The notes: generated from the sequence alone by a model not told the origin. Numbered from the stretch's first letter, positions 1 to 11,803 are shown. The stretch is 64,000 nt of DNA from Myxococcales bacterium (GCA_016706545.1 JADJJK010000030.1:28597-92596); one strand, 5' to 3'. Translations and numbers: made by a program.

Positions 1-302
1 TTGCCATCGATGTGCTCCATGGAGATGAAGTACTGGGTGCCAACACGGCCCAGCTCGAAGATCTGCACCACGTTGACGTGGTGGAGCAGCGACGCGAGCT
101 TCGCTTCCCGGACAAAGGAGCGAATGAAGTTCGCGTCTTCCGCGAGGTGCGGCAGCAGGCGCTTGAGCGCGACGATGCGCTCGAAGCCCTCGATGCCCAG
201 CTCGCGTGCTCGATGGACGGTGGCCATGCCACCGACGCCGAGCCGCTCGTAAACGACGTACGGACCGAAGAGCTCTTCTTGTGCGGTGTCCACGGCCGTC
301 AT
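1..302 (-). CDS. Ser/Thr protein kinase, N-terminal fragment cut by the window edge
   Basis: The reverse strand opens with an ATG at 302 and stays open to the left edge, giving the first 100 residues of a Hanks-type kinase. Visible landmarks are the glycine-rich loop GVGGMATVHRA, the ATP-anchoring lysine in VALKRLLPH, the helix-C glutamate in FVREAKLASLLHH and the hinge ISMEHIDG. The protein starts almost directly with the kinase domain, as many myxobacterial cytoplasmic kinases do. The catalytic loop, activation segment and any C-terminal sensor lie outside the window, so activity and targets cannot be judged. The kinase fold assignment is firm; the role is unknown. Confidence 0.9.
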   Translation of the reverse strand, partial: MTAVDTAQEELFGPYVVYERLGVGGMATVHRARELGIEGFERIVALKRLLPHLAEDANFIRSFVREAKLASLLHHVNVVQIFELGRVGTQYFISMEHIDG

Positions 303-392
303 GGTCCTCCCCAGAATACTTGCATGCTTGCGTCGCCGACGACGCGAGGAAATGAGAAGTGGTGAGGGGAATGCCCGTCCATGAGTACGTTC

Positions 393-647
393 CTAGTGAG
401 CGCCTTTGGGTGCAGAGGCCTCGTCCCGCGTGAGCACATCCATGGTCAGCGCATGGATGGGCCCGCGCAGCTCCTCCGACAACGCGGCATTTATCATACG
501 TTGTCGCGCTAACAAGGACTTTCCGCGAAAAGCGTCGGAAATGATCGAGGCCTTCCAGTGGTCCGCGGTCCCCGTAAGATCTTGCAGTTCGACCTGCGCA
601 TCAGGAATCGACTGATGGATCTTGGCGACGATGTCCTCCGCTTTCAT
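393..647 (-). CDS. BolA/IbaG-family protein
   Basis: An 84-residue protein beginning MKAEDIVAKIHQSIPDAQ, the usual start of BolA/IbaG proteins, followed by the class II KH-like fold with FRGKSLLARQRMINAAL and the closing strand IHALTMDVLTRDE. BolA proteins partner with monothiol glutaredoxins in Fe-S and stress metabolism. The usual histidine of the RH pair is Gln here (ARQR), so one Fe-S ligand may be absent. The frame opens upstream at 695, but the extra 16 residues lack family similarity, so I chose the internal ATG at 647. It is likely its own transcription unit: 158 bp separate it from kbl upstream on the same strand. Confidence 0.85.
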   Translation of the reverse strand: MKAEDIVAKIHQSIPDAQVELQDLTGTADHWKASIISDAFRGKSLLARQRMINAALSEELRGPIHALTMDVLTRDEASAPKGAH

Positions 648-853
648 CCCTGTGAATTGTACTCTGACCTGCACGGCCATTTGCAAGCAGATCACACCAT
701 TGGTCCGAGATCGTACGACGGCAAACGACCGACCGCGTTGAGAGCTTCACTGGATCCGCGCAGGCCGAGCTACCGCACCAAGCTCCCTGAGCCCGGCTGA
801 CACAAGAGTTTCAAGGACCTGACGACGCTCGAGAGCTGGCCCGCGGGGCCGCT

Positions 854-2038
<1,185 letters not shown>

Positions 2039-2093
2039 GGCCGTGAGCCTCGCAGGAAGCCCCCGACCTAGCAAGTCGCCGCTTGGGGTTCGC

Positions 2094-3053
<960 letters not shown>

Positions 3054-3229
3054 GGCGGCGCATCATCGGGCAGCGGCACCGCCACGGCAAGTGCAGTGGC
3101 CAAAGACAGACTAGCGATCTCCCATTGTCACAGCGCGTCGACAGATTGGTCCGATGAGCGGACACAACAGCGGCGGGCAAAGGAGCCACGTCTTGCCACA
3201 ACCGCCCACGTTGGGCGCGCGGAGTTTGC

Positions 3230-4234
3230 TTACGCTTTCTGCGCAGACCTGGCGCGGTGCGCGGCTCCGAGGAGGCCAGCGCGCGGCTCGAGGGAAACTC
3301 GGACCTCCAGTGATTCCATCCAGGCGGCAAAGTGCCCCTTGTTGCGGAATCGCGTGAGGAATGATGTGCGCTTTAGTGCAGGCAGGATCTTGGGAGGGAT
3401 GCCACCGCCAAGGATCACTCCGCCGCGGGCCAGTCCTCGGAGCGCGGCGTTGCCGGCCTCGTTGCCCAGGATCTCGACGAACAGCTCGAGCGCGCGGACG
3501 CAGCACGGGTCCTTGCCCTCGAGCGCGGTGGTGGAGATCATCGCGTTGCGCTGCTGCGGCGAGGCCAGCGCGGCGCTCAGCCAGGCCGGCTCCGGTTGCT
3601 TGCTCCTGGCTCGCACGAAGTCGTACACATTGGACAGCCCGGCGCCGCACAGGACGTGCTCATAGCTCACGTGCTGGCCATAGCGCTGGCGCAAGAACGT
3701 CGCTAGCTCGTATTCCTCGTCGGTGGTCGCCGCGAAGTCGGCGTGCCCGGCCTCCATCGACAGGGCGTGGTACTCGCCCGCCAGGTGGACCAGCAGCGCC
3801 TGACCAAACCCGGTGCCAGGCGCGAGCACGGCGACCGTGCCGCCCGCCGCAGGAGGGGCAGCGGGCGCCTGCAACCCGACGAAGCTCGACGCCGGCAAGG
3901 TGAGCAGGCCGAGGGCGGCGGCCTGCAGGTCGTTCATCAAGGACACGTCGGCGCCGCCCAGCAGGCGAGACAGCGAGGTGGCGTCCACGGTCCATGGCAG
4001 GTTGGTGATGGTGGCGGTGCTCCCGCTCACCGGGCCGGCGACCCCAAAACACGCGGCGTCGATGGCGCGCAGCTCGGGCGCAAGGCCCCGCAGGAACTTC
4101 TCGACGATGTCCTCGAGGCAGCCATGGTCGCCGCTGGCGAAGGACGCCTCGCGCTGCACGTGAACGCTGTCGCCCGCGACCTCACAGATGGCGAGCAGCG
4201 TCTTGGTGCCGCCCAGGTCACCGGCGAGGATCAT
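3230..4234 (-). CDS. glk: Glucokinase
   Basis: A 334-residue cytoplasmic ATP-dependent glucokinase of the E. coli Glk type. It shows the phosphate-1 loop MILAGDLGGTKTLLAI, the sugar-binding NLPWTVDA and LMNDLQAAALGL (catalytic Asp in ND), the phosphate-2 loop LAPGTGFGQALL, EAGHADFA, and the C-terminal GGVILGGGIPPK. The start ATG at 4234 overlaps the TGA of the upstream lactonase gene (ATGA), so translation is coupled. It is the last gene of a three-gene sugar-phosphate operon that puts glucose into glycolysis and the pentose phosphate pathway. Nothing unusual is seen in the active site. Confidence 0.96.
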   Translation of the reverse strand: MILAGDLGGTKTLLAICEVAGDSVHVQREASFASGDHGCLEDIVEKFLRGLAPELRAIDAACFGVAGPVSGSTATITNLPWTVDATSLSRLLGGADVSLMNDLQAAALGLLTLPASSFVGLQAPAAPPAAGGTVAVLAPGTGFGQALLVHLAGEYHALSMEAGHADFAATTDEEYELATFLRQRYGQHVSYEHVLCGAGLSNVYDFVRARSKQPEPAWLSAALASPQQRNAMISTTALEGKDPCCVRALELFVEILGNEAGNAALRGLARGGVILGGGIPPKILPALKRTSFLTRFRNKGHFAAWMESLEVRVSLEPRAGLLGAAHRARSAQKA

Positions 4235-5163
4235 GCGGGGCTCCCGAGTCGGCTTGCAGCAGCATCGTCTATCAACCATTGCACCTTGCCGGCGGCGGCG
4301 CCAAGGTGCTGGGCGGGATAACGCGACAGGTCCGTGGCGCCGTGCAGCACCGCAGCCACCGCGGCGGCCTTGTCGGCACCGGCGGCGAGCACCAACACCT
4401 CCCGCGCGTTGCACACCAGGGCCGGCGTCATGGTCAGCCGCGTCGCCACCCCGCCGACCAGGGGCGAGGTGACCGGGTTGGCCACGACCCAGGGGCCCGA
4501 CCCGAGGCGAGCACCGGGGACGGCGCTGGCGCCATGTCCGGGGTCGTCGCTGGCGCCATGTCCGGGGTCGTCGCTGGCGCCAGCATCCCAGGGGGAGCGC
4601 CGCGCCGCCGGGCTGTGCGGGAACCACGACGCGGTGTGGCCATCCGAGCCAAGGCCCAGGATCACCAGGTCGAGCACGGGCGGCTGCCCCAGGCGGCGCA
4701 GCAGCTCCTGCTCGCAGTCGCCCGCGGCGCGCGCGAGGTCCGGGTCCTCGCCGCGCAGGCGATGGAGGCGGGCGGCTTCGAGAGCGAGCGGGCCGAGCAG
4801 GAGCGCGCGGGCCAGTCCGAAGTTGCTGTCGGGGTGTTCCGGAGGCACGGCGCGCTCGTCGCCCCACCAGAAATCGACGAGGCGCCAGTTCAAGGCGTCG
4901 CGATAGCGCTCGGCCAGCAGCGCAAACAGGCGCCGGGGCGTGGAGCCGCCGGGCAGCGCCACGTCGAAGCGCCCGCGAGCCGCCAGCGCGGCTTGCGCCA
5001 GCGTCACCACGCGCGCGGCGGCGGCGGCGCTGGCTGCTTCGAGATCAGGAAAGCGGGTCACCGCCGGGGCCCGCGGACGGGGTGGAGTCGGCGCGTCGTC
5101 GGTGGGCACGGCGGGGACGGTGGGAACGGTGGGCACGGCGGGCACGGCGGGCACCGCGGTCAC
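4231..5163 (-). CDS. pgl: 6-phosphogluconolactonase
   Basis: Hydrolyses 6-phosphogluconolactone in the oxidative pentose phosphate pathway. Family motifs are FDVALPGGSTPRRLFALLAE, DFWWGDERAVPPEHPDSNFG, the catalytic histidine stretch LGLGSDGHTASWFPHS and a C-terminal VLAAGADKAAAV. The likely start is a GTG at 5163 overlapping the stop of the fusion gene upstream (GTGA). It gives a Val/Pro/Thr-rich tail of about 30 residues from a 9-nt tandem repeat before the conserved domain; an internal GTG nearer the domain is an alternative. A 27-nt duplication at about 4530-4590 inserts two DDPGHGAS units into a loop just after the catalytic region. The stop overlaps glk. Confidence 0.92.
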   Translation of the reverse strand: MTAVPAVPAVPTVPTVPAVPTDDAPTPPRPRAPAVTRFPDLEAASAAAAARVVTLAQAALAARGRFDVALPGGSTPRRLFALLAERYRDALNWRLVDFWWGDERAVPPEHPDSNFGLARALLLGPLALEAARLHRLRGEDPDLARAAGDCEQELLRRLGQPPVLDLVILGLGSDGHTASWFPHSPAARRSPWDAGASDDPGHGASDDPGHGASAVPGARLGSGPWVVANPVTSPLVGGVATRLTMTPALVCNAREVLVLAAGADKAAAVAAVLHGATDLSRYPAQHLGAAAGKVQWLIDDAAASRLGSPA

Positions 5164-7952
5164 CGCGCCGCGGCGGCCAGGGCTGCGCGCTTGGTCGCGA
5201 TGGCGCCAAGCAGGCTGTCGAAGGATTGCGAGAACGCGGCCAGCCCGTCGTCGAGGAGCTGCGCGGTGATGGCGGGCAGCGAGATCCCGGCGCGCTCGAG
5301 CCGCGCCAGCGCGCCGCGGGCATCCTCGAGGCCGGCCGGCAAGGTGGTCGCCAGCGGCTCGCCGCGGTGCGCGCCCAGGGCGAGGTAGGTCTCGCCGGGC
5401 ACGGTGTTGACGGTGTCGGGGCCGATCAGCGTGCTCACGTAGATCAGCGCTGGATACGCGGGGTTCTTGGCGCTGGTGCTGGCCCACAAGAGCCGCTGCG
5501 GCCGCGCGCCCGCCGCGGCCAGCGCCTGCCAGCGCGCGCCGGCGCACAGCTCGCGGTGGACGGCGTAGGCGACCTTGGCGTTGGCGATGGCGGCCTGGCC
5601 GGCGAGCCCGGCGACTTGCTCCGGGGCGGCGTGGGCCGCGAGCAGGCGATCGACCGCGGTGTCGATCCGGCTCAGAAAGAAGCTCGCCACGCCAGCGACC
5701 TTGGAGACGTCGCCGCCTGCGGCGCGGTGGCGCTCGAGCCCGTCCTGGTAGGCGAGCGCGGCCTCGCGGTACCGCTCGACCGAGAACAGGAGCGTGGTGT
5801 TGACGTTGATGCCGCTGGCGATGAGCTCTCGCACCGCGTCGATGCCCGCGGGGGTGCCCGGCACCTTGATCATCAGGTTGTCGCGGCCGACCTCGGTCCA
5901 CAGCCGACGCGCCTCGGCCAAGGTGCCCGCGGCGTCGAGCGCCAGCCGGGGCGAGACCTCGAGGCTGACGTAGCCGTCCACGCCGCGGGTCCGGCGGTAG
6001 GTGGAGGCGAAGGCGTCGCAGGCGCCCTGGATGTCGGCCACCGCGAGCCGCTCGTACACCGCCACGTCGTCGAGCGTGGGGTGCCGGGCCAGGAGCGCGC
6101 AGATCGCCGGATCGTAGTCGTCGCTGCCGCGGATGGCCTTCTCGAAGATCGAGGGGTTCGAGGTCATGCCCAGGAGGCCATCGCGTTCGATCATGCGGGC
6201 CAGCTCGCCCGAGCTGAACATCGAGCGGCGCAGGTTGTCGTACCAGATGGCCTGCCCCAGCGCGGCGATCTGGCGCACCGGCGTTGGCCGCGCGGGCGGC
6301 AGGGCGGCGCGGTGGGCACGGGTCCGGTTGATGAGCGCGTTGGTGGAGGCGTCGTGGCTCATCACCTGCGTCGTCCCGGTCAGCTCCGGCAGGATCTTGG
6401 AGGCGAGCTGCTTGCCCAGCTCCACGCCCCACTGGTCGAAGCTGTAGATGTTCCAGACGATGCCCTGCACGAAGATCTTGTGCTCGTACAGCGCGATCAT
6501 CGCGCCCAGCGTCGCTGGCGTGATCTTGGCCGTCAGGATCGAGGTGGTGGGGCGATTGCCAAGGAAGGTCTTGTGCGGCGCGAGCTGCGCCACGGTCTCC
6601 GCCGGCAGGCCCTGCGCGGTCAGCTCGGCGGTCGCCTCGGCCAGGGTCTTGCCCTTCATCAGCGCCTCGGTCTGCGCGAAGAAGTTGGCGAGCAAGATCT
6701 CGTGGTGCTGGCCCAGCGGGTTGTGGCTCTCCATGGGCGCGATGAAGTCCGCGGGGATGAGCCGGGTGCCCTGGTGGATGAGCTGATAGAAGGCGTGCTG
6801 CCCGTTGGTGCCGGGCTCACCCCACAGGACGGGGCCGGTGGTGTAGTCGGTGATGCGCTGGCCGGCGCGATCCACGCTCTTGCCGTTGGACTCCATGTCG
6901 CCCTGCTGGAAGTACGCGGCGAAGCGGTGCAGGTACTGGTCGTACGGCAAGATGGCGTGGCTCTCGGCGCCAAAGAAGTTGGCGTACCAGATGCCGAGCA
7001 TGGCCATCACCACCGGCAGGTTCTCGGCCAGCGGCGCGGTGCGGAAGTGCTCGTCCATGGCGTGCGCGCCGTCGAGCAGCTCCTCGAAGGCGTCCATGCC
7101 CAGCGCGCACGCGATGGACAGGCCGATGGCGCTCCACAGCGAGTACCGGCCGCCCACCCAGTCCCAGAACTCGAACATGTTGGCCGGGTCGATGCCAAAG
7201 GCGGTGACCTCCTTGGCGTTGGTGGACAGCGCGACGAAGTGCTTGGCCACCGCCTCTGGACCGGCGCCGAGCTGGTCGAGCAGCCAGGCGCGCGCGGTGC
7301 GGGCGTTGCTCAAGGTCTCCTGGGTGGTGAACGTCTTGGAGGCGACGATGAAGAGCGTGCGCTCCGGGTCGACCTTGCGCAGCACCTCTGCGATGTGGGT
7401 GCCGTCCACGTTCGACACGAAGTGCGCGGTGAGGCCGGGGCGGAAGTACGGGCGCAGCGCCTCGGTGACCATGACCGGCCCCAGGTCAGAGCCGCCGATA
7501 CCGAGGTTGACGATGTGGGTGATGGGCTCGCCGGTGGCGCCTCTCCACTGCCCGCTGTGCAGCCGGTCCACGAACTGGCGCATCTTGGCCAGGACGGCGT
7601 TGACCTGCGGCATCACGTCGCGCCCATCGACGAGGATGGGGCGGTTGCCGCGGTTGCGCAGCGCCACGTGCAGCACGGCGCGGTCCTCGGTCTCGTTGAT
7701 CTTGTCGCCCGCGAACATGCGATCGCGCCACGCGCTGACCTGGGCCTGCTGGGCCAGCGACGACAGGAGGGCCATGGTCTCGTCGGTGACCAGGTGCTTG
7801 GACCAGTCGACGAGCAGGCCGGCAGCCTGTCCGCGCAGGCGCTCGGCGCGCGCAGGATCGGCGGCGAACAGCTCGCGCAGGGACGCATCTTTGATGACCC
7901 GCTGATGGGCCACCAGGGCGGACCACGCGGCGGAGGAGGTGAGCTGGGACAT
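5160..7952 (-). CDS. Bifunctional glucose-6-phosphate isomerase-transaldolase fusion
   Basis: A 930-residue fusion. Residues 1 to about 550 are phosphoglucose isomerase, with GIGGSDLGPVMVTEAL, both family signatures (DWVGGRYSLWSAIG and FDQWGVELGK) and SKTFTTQET. Residues about 570 to 930 are transaldolase, with GMTSNPSIFEKAI and the Schiff-base lysine in MIKVPGTPAGID. A Pro/Ala-rich linker joins them. It would interconvert glucose-6-P and fructose-6-P and transfer dihydroxyacetone units in the non-oxidative pentose phosphate pathway. The annotated bifunctional enzymes I know have transaldolase first; here the order is reversed. It is the first gene of the pgl-glk operon; no glucose-6-P dehydrogenase is in view. 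Confidence 0.95.
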   Translation of the reverse strand: MSQLTSSAAWSALVAHQRVIKDASLRELFAADPARAERLRGQAAGLLVDWSKHLVTDETMALLSSLAQQAQVSAWRDRMFAGDKINETEDRAVLHVALRNRGNRPILVDGRDVMPQVNAVLAKMRQFVDRLHSGQWRGATGEPITHIVNLGIGGSDLGPVMVTEALRPYFRPGLTAHFVSNVDGTHIAEVLRKVDPERTLFIVASKTFTTQETLSNARTARAWLLDQLGAGPEAVAKHFVALSTNAKEVTAFGIDPANMFEFWDWVGGRYSLWSAIGLSIACALGMDAFEELLDGAHAMDEHFRTAPLAENLPVVMAMLGIWYANFFGAESHAILPYDQYLHRFAAYFQQGDMESNGKSVDRAGQRITDYTTGPVLWGEPGTNGQHAFYQLIHQGTRLIPADFIAPMESHNPLGQHHEILLANFFAQTEALMKGKTLAEATAELTAQGLPAETVAQLAPHKTFLGNRPTTSILTAKITPATLGAMIALYEHKIFVQGIVWNIYSFDQWGVELGKQLASKILPELTGTTQVMSHDASTNALINRTRAHRAALPPARPTPVRQIAALGQAIWYDNLRRSMFSSGELARMIERDGLLGMTSNPSIFEKAIRGSDDYDPAICALLARHPTLDDVAVYERLAVADIQGACDAFASTYRRTRGVDGYVSLEVSPRLALDAAGTLAEARRLWTEVGRDNLMIKVPGTPAGIDAVRELIASGINVNTTLLFSVERYREAALAYQDGLERHRAAGGDVSKVAGVASFFLSRIDTAVDRLLAAHAAPEQVAGLAGQAAIANAKVAYAVHRELCAGARWQALAAAGARPQRLLWASTSAKNPAYPALIYVSTLIGPDTVNTVPGETYLALGAHRGEPLATTLPAGLEDARGALARLERAGISLPAITAQLLDDGLAAFSQSFDSLLGAIATKRAALAAAAR

Positions 7953-8169
7953 GGGCGGCGATTGTATGCGGGGCCACGCGCAGAAGGGAGCGCTCGGCGC
8001 AGCGGGAGCGTGGGGAAACGCCAGGGCCGGGCGCGCCGCGCGGTCCCCCCTCTCAGATTCCTGATGCGCTCATCACCGTTGTAGTCGCCGATCCGATACG
8101 AGATCCTCTAACCTCTCGATTTTGCGCTACCCCTGGATTGGCCTTCAAGTTGCTGGGAGTGGGACCATC

Positions 8170-10215
8170 ATGAACCCTCGCGTACTGCTCTTTGCCCCCA
8201 TGCTTCTGGCGGCCGCGGCCTGCGGCGAAGACGGCCGGCCCGGAGGCCGGCTGCAATCCGAGACCACCGAGCTGCGTCGATACGATAGCTGCAGCGCGCT
8301 GCAGACGGACCTGCAGGAGTCGCTCATCCGTGAGGCCTGGGCCCGGATCGAGATGTCCGGCAGCCGCAGCAACGGTGACGCCGAGGATTCTGCCGGCACC
8401 GCTCCGCCGTCCAACGAGCGGCAGGAGGGCGTCGACTACTCCGGCACCAACAACCAGGAAGCCGGCGTGGATGAGGCGGACCTGGTCAAGACCGACGGCT
8501 TTCACATCTACGCGCTCAACGGCAACCGCCTGCACATCTTCGGCGTGCCTCAGTTTGGTCAGCTCACGCCGGTCAGCGTGACGCAGATCGAAGGCCACCC
8601 CACGCAGATGTTGCTGCACAAGGACGCCAACCGCGCGGTGGTGTTCTCCGCGATCGAGTCCTCGGTGCTGCCGGTCGGGCATCCCTTGCGCACCAAGCTG
8701 GAGAAGCGCGACGGCGCGGACTACGTGTACTGGCGAGTGCCGAACGTGGGCAAGGTGACGGTGTTTGACATCAGCAACCGCGCCGCGCCCCAGGCGACCC
8801 GCGAGTTCTACTTCGAGGGCCTCTACCAGACGGCGCGCCGCATCGAGAGCTCGGTCCGCATGTCGTCATATGCGTGGCTCGACCGCTCGGAGCTGTGGAA
8901 CTGGTACGACGACTACAGGCGCTTTGGCGAGGAACGCACCAAGGCCCTGGTCGCTCGGCGGATCCGAGGCCTCGACCTGGCGGACTTGATCCCGCAGATC
9001 TACGTGCGGGAAGCTGGCGGCGAGCTGCGCTCGAACTCGCTGTCGCAATCGTCGTGCCGCTCGTTTCTCCGCCCGACCGACAGCCACGCGCGCGGCGTCG
9101 CGTCGATCTTGACGTTCGACCTGGCCAGCGCGGCGCTGACCTGGGACGCCGACCACGTGATCGCCAACCCGTCCACGTTCTACGCCTCGAAGGACACGCT
9201 GATCCTGGCCGAGAAGGCGCATGATTGGTGGTGGTACTGGTGGTGGCAGGACGACGACGATCAGCTCAACGTCCACACCTTCGACATCTCCAGCCCGTCG
9301 ACCACCACCTACACCGGGTCAGGTCGCGTCCGCGGCTCGCTGAACGATCAGTTCGCGATCGACGAGGAGGACGGGGCGATCCGGCTGGCCACGACCACCG
9401 ATCTCGGGTGGCGCTGGTGGCGCGAAGGCAATCGCCGCGCCGAGATGGAGAACCACGTCTGGGTGCTGGAGCCGAACCAGGGACAGGTGCCCGTCGTCGG
9501 GCACATCGGTGGCATCGCCAAGGGCGAGAGCATCACGGCTGCGCGGTTCCTCGGCGACAAGGGCTACCTGGTGACGTTCCGCCAGATCGATCCGCTGTTC
9601 ACGCTGGACCTCTCCGATCGGCGCAACCCGCGGCTGGTTGGCGAGCTGAAGATCCCGGGGTTCTCGACCTACCTGCATCCGCTCGACGCGGGCACGCTCC
9701 TGTCCATCGGCGTCGGCGGCGACCAGAACGGCGCCAACTGGCGGACCACCGTGTCCATGTTCGACGTGCGCAACCTCGCCCAGCCGACGCTCAAGACCGC
9801 GATGCCGATCGTGGCCGAAGGTGGCTGGGGCTGGTCCGAGGCGCTGTGGGAGCACAAGGCGTTCACCTACTTCGCGCCCAAGAAGCTCCTGGCGGTGCCG
9901 CAGTCCAACTGGGAGCGCATCTCGAACACGGGGCCGTACCCGGAGTATCGCTACCTGTCCAAGCTGGAGCTGGTGAACGTGGACCCTGTGGCCGGCCTGT
10001 CGCGGCGCGGCACCATCGATCACACCGGGTACTACCAGGTGGACCCTGCGCGCTACTGGTCGAGGGTGGACATCCGCCGCTCCATCTTCATGGGCGAGTT
10101 CATCTACGCCATCAGCGACAAGGCCATCTCGGTGCATCGCGTGAGCGACGCCGGCCTGGTCGCGGATGAGCTCCTGCCGGGCTACCAGTACAACGACTGG
10201 TGGTGGGGCTGGTAG
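8170..10215 (+). CDS. Secreted beta-propeller lipoprotein, Trp-rich
   Basis: A 681-residue exported protein with a short signal peptide ending in a lipobox (LLAAAACGED). The motif GVDEADLVKTDGFHIYAL is the hallmark of the Beta_propel family (Pfam PF09826), secreted proteins of unknown function whose repeats form a propeller. The repeats here carry many DxS/DxR turns (TVFDISNRAAPQATREFYF, FTLDLSDRRNPRLVGEL). Unusual features are two Trp clusters, at about 9225-9250 and at the very C-terminus (NDWWWGW). The ATG at 8170 was chosen because the signal peptide begins there. It is monocistronic, divergent from the sugar-phosphate operon and convergent with the subtilase. No catalytic function can be assigned. 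Confidence 0.85.
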   Translation: MNPRVLLFAPMLLAAAACGEDGRPGGRLQSETTELRRYDSCSALQTDLQESLIREAWARIEMSGSRSNGDAEDSAGTAPPSNERQEGVDYSGTNNQEAGVDEADLVKTDGFHIYALNGNRLHIFGVPQFGQLTPVSVTQIEGHPTQMLLHKDANRAVVFSAIESSVLPVGHPLRTKLEKRDGADYVYWRVPNVGKVTVFDISNRAAPQATREFYFEGLYQTARRIESSVRMSSYAWLDRSELWNWYDDYRRFGEERTKALVARRIRGLDLADLIPQIYVREAGGELRSNSLSQSSCRSFLRPTDSHARGVASILTFDLASAALTWDADHVIANPSTFYASKDTLILAEKAHDWWWYWWWQDDDDQLNVHTFDISSPSTTTYTGSGRVRGSLNDQFAIDEEDGAIRLATTTDLGWRWWREGNRRAEMENHVWVLEPNQGQVPVVGHIGGIAKGESITAARFLGDKGYLVTFRQIDPLFTLDLSDRRNPRLVGELKIPGFSTYLHPLDAGTLLSIGVGGDQNGANWRTTVSMFDVRNLAQPTLKTAMPIVAEGGWGWSEALWEHKAFTYFAPKKLLAVPQSNWERISNTGPYPEYRYLSKLELVNVDPVAGLSRRGTIDHTGYYQVDPARYWSRVDIRRSIFMGEFIYAISDKAISVHRVSDAGLVADELLPGYQYNDWWWGW

Positions 10216-10243
10216 CTCGCGCCGCGCCGCGCATCACGGTGTT

Positions 10244-11803
10244 CTAGGGAATGGGGTTGGTGGGGCACAGAAAGCTGGAGGACGTCCTCGTCGCCGAGCC
10301 ATACGGGTTGGTGACGTTCACGGTGACGGTGATTCGCTGCCCGGCGAGACAGGTGCCGGTGTAGAACGTGCCGGACGCGCCTCCGGGCCAGGAGGCGGTG
10401 GCCGGCGCGTCCGAGGTGTAGCTGACGCTGCAGCGGTACGTGTTGGCGCCGCTCTCGCTCATGATGGGGCACTGCAGGCTGGTGATGGTGGGCGGCAGCC
10501 CCGGGATGTACAGCAGCTTGTCGGGAGAGCCGCTGAGGTTGGAGACGACCCCGGTGGTGGCAGCCCCGGAGGGGGTCGCGCAACCAGTCCCGCCAAAGGC
10601 CTCACAGGCGATGGCCGCCGGCGTGAACCCCGGCTTGTCCGCGAAGTAGCGCGCGATGGCGCCGGCCACCAGCGGCGTGGCGGCGGAGGTCTTGTTGAAG
10701 AGCACCACGCCGCTGTCGCTGGTGTGGGCCGCCGAGGGCAGGTCGGTTCCTGGCGCGAACAGGTCCACGCACGCTCCAAGGTTGCTGTCGGCGCGGCGGG
10801 CGAGGCTCGCGTTGCCAGCGCCGCTGGTGGTGGCGGCCACCGTGATGACCGCGGACACTCGCCCCGGGGAATAGAAGCAGGCGTCCCCGCCCTCGTTGCC
10901 GGCCGCCGCCACCAGCGGGACACCGCTGGCGACCAGGGCGCTGGCGGCGGCGTCGATGGCTGCGTCGCCGCCGGACTGGTAGTAGCTCAGGTTTGCCACG
11001 GCGAAGCCCTGGCGGTTGGCGGCGACCCACGCCAGCGCGCTGACGTTGGCGCTGGTGGGCGCGAACCCGTTGCAGGGGCCAATTCGCACCGAGTGGATGA
11101 TGGCGTTCTTGGCGACGCCCTTGGTGGCGCCGGCGGCCAGGCCGGCGACCATCGTGCCGTGACCGTAGCAGTCGTTGGTGCCCCAGCCATCGTTGACGAA
11201 GCTGACGCCCGTGCCCATGCGGCCGGCGAACTCGACGTGGGTGCTGCGCACGCCGGTGTCGATGATGTAGAGGTGGGGCGCTGGGCTCGGGGTCGCGTAG
11301 TAGTAGCGGGCGTCCAGCACGGACGAGCGCTGATCGATGCGGTCGAGTCCCCAACTCGGGCCTACCTGGGTGGCCGCGGGCTCCATCAGGCTGTCCTCCT
11401 CGACGTACGCGACGCGCGGATCCGCCAGCAGCCGGGCCAGGCCCGCCGCGTCGGCCTGCGCCGCGAAGCCGCGCAGCACCGGCTCGAAGGTGGCGGTCAG
11501 CTTGACCTGGTGCTGGGTGGTCAGCTCCTTTGCGCGCTCCGGCACCAAGGGGCGCGCGGCGACGCCGACGTCATCTCGCTCGTGCGCGAAGCGGGTGGCG
11601 GTCTCCTGCAGGACGACGAGGTAGTGCCCTTTGATGGGGCGGGCGCGAGCCGGCAGGAATCTGGCAGAGGCGCCGGACGTCGCGACGAGCCCTTCCGTCG
11701 GAGGGGTGCCAGAGGGAGCTTGTTCCGCGGGCGCGTCCTCGGCGCAGCCGACGGCGGAGAGCAGGGTGAGGGTCGCGAGAGAGAGGCGAAGCGGAGCGTG
11801 CAT
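10244..11803 (-). CDS. Secreted subtilisin-like serine protease (S8) with I9 propeptide
   Basis: A 519-residue lipoprotein or secreted protease. A lipobox (LLSAVGCAED) is followed by an I9 inhibitor propeptide (YLVVLQETATRF to ARVAYVEEDS-like) and the S8 domain. The triad is visible: Asp in LYIIDTGVRSTH, His in CYGHGTMVAGLAAG and Ser in NKTSAATPLVAG, where the usual Gly before Thr-Ser is Lys. The oxyanion Asn is in LVAAAGNEGGD. The C-terminal 80 residues (about 10244-10490) form an extra small domain with paired cysteines, possibly a PKD- or Ig-like cap. The ATG at 11803 follows an AAGGA-type ribosome site. It is probably a processed exoenzyme, as expected of a predatory or scavenging myxobacterium. 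Confidence 0.93.
   Translation of the reverse strand: MHAPLRLSLATLTLLSAVGCAEDAPAEQAPSGTPPTEGLVATSGASARFLPARARPIKGHYLVVLQETATRFAHERDDVGVAARPLVPERAKELTTQHQVKLTATFEPVLRGFAAQADAAGLARLLADPRVAYVEEDSLMEPAATQVGPSWGLDRIDQRSSVLDARYYYATPSPAPHLYIIDTGVRSTHVEFAGRMGTGVSFVNDGWGTNDCYGHGTMVAGLAAGATKGVAKNAIIHSVRIGPCNGFAPTSANVSALAWVAANRQGFAVANLSYYQSGGDAAIDAAASALVASGVPLVAAAGNEGGDACFYSPGRVSAVITVAATTSGAGNASLARRADSNLGACVDLFAPGTDLPSAAHTSDSGVVLFNKTSAATPLVAGAIARYFADKPGFTPAAIACEAFGGTGCATPSGAATTGVVSNLSGSPDKLLYIPGLPPTITSLQCPIMSESGANTYRCSVSYTSDAPATASWPGGASGTFYTGTCLAGQRITVTVNVTNPYGSATRTSSSFLCPTNPIP

Noticed and set aside
5082..8084. A 1000-residue rightward open frame opposite the Pgi-Tal and pgl genes
   Set aside because: Antisense shadow produced by GC-rich codons; no domains, while the other strand encodes clear enzymes.
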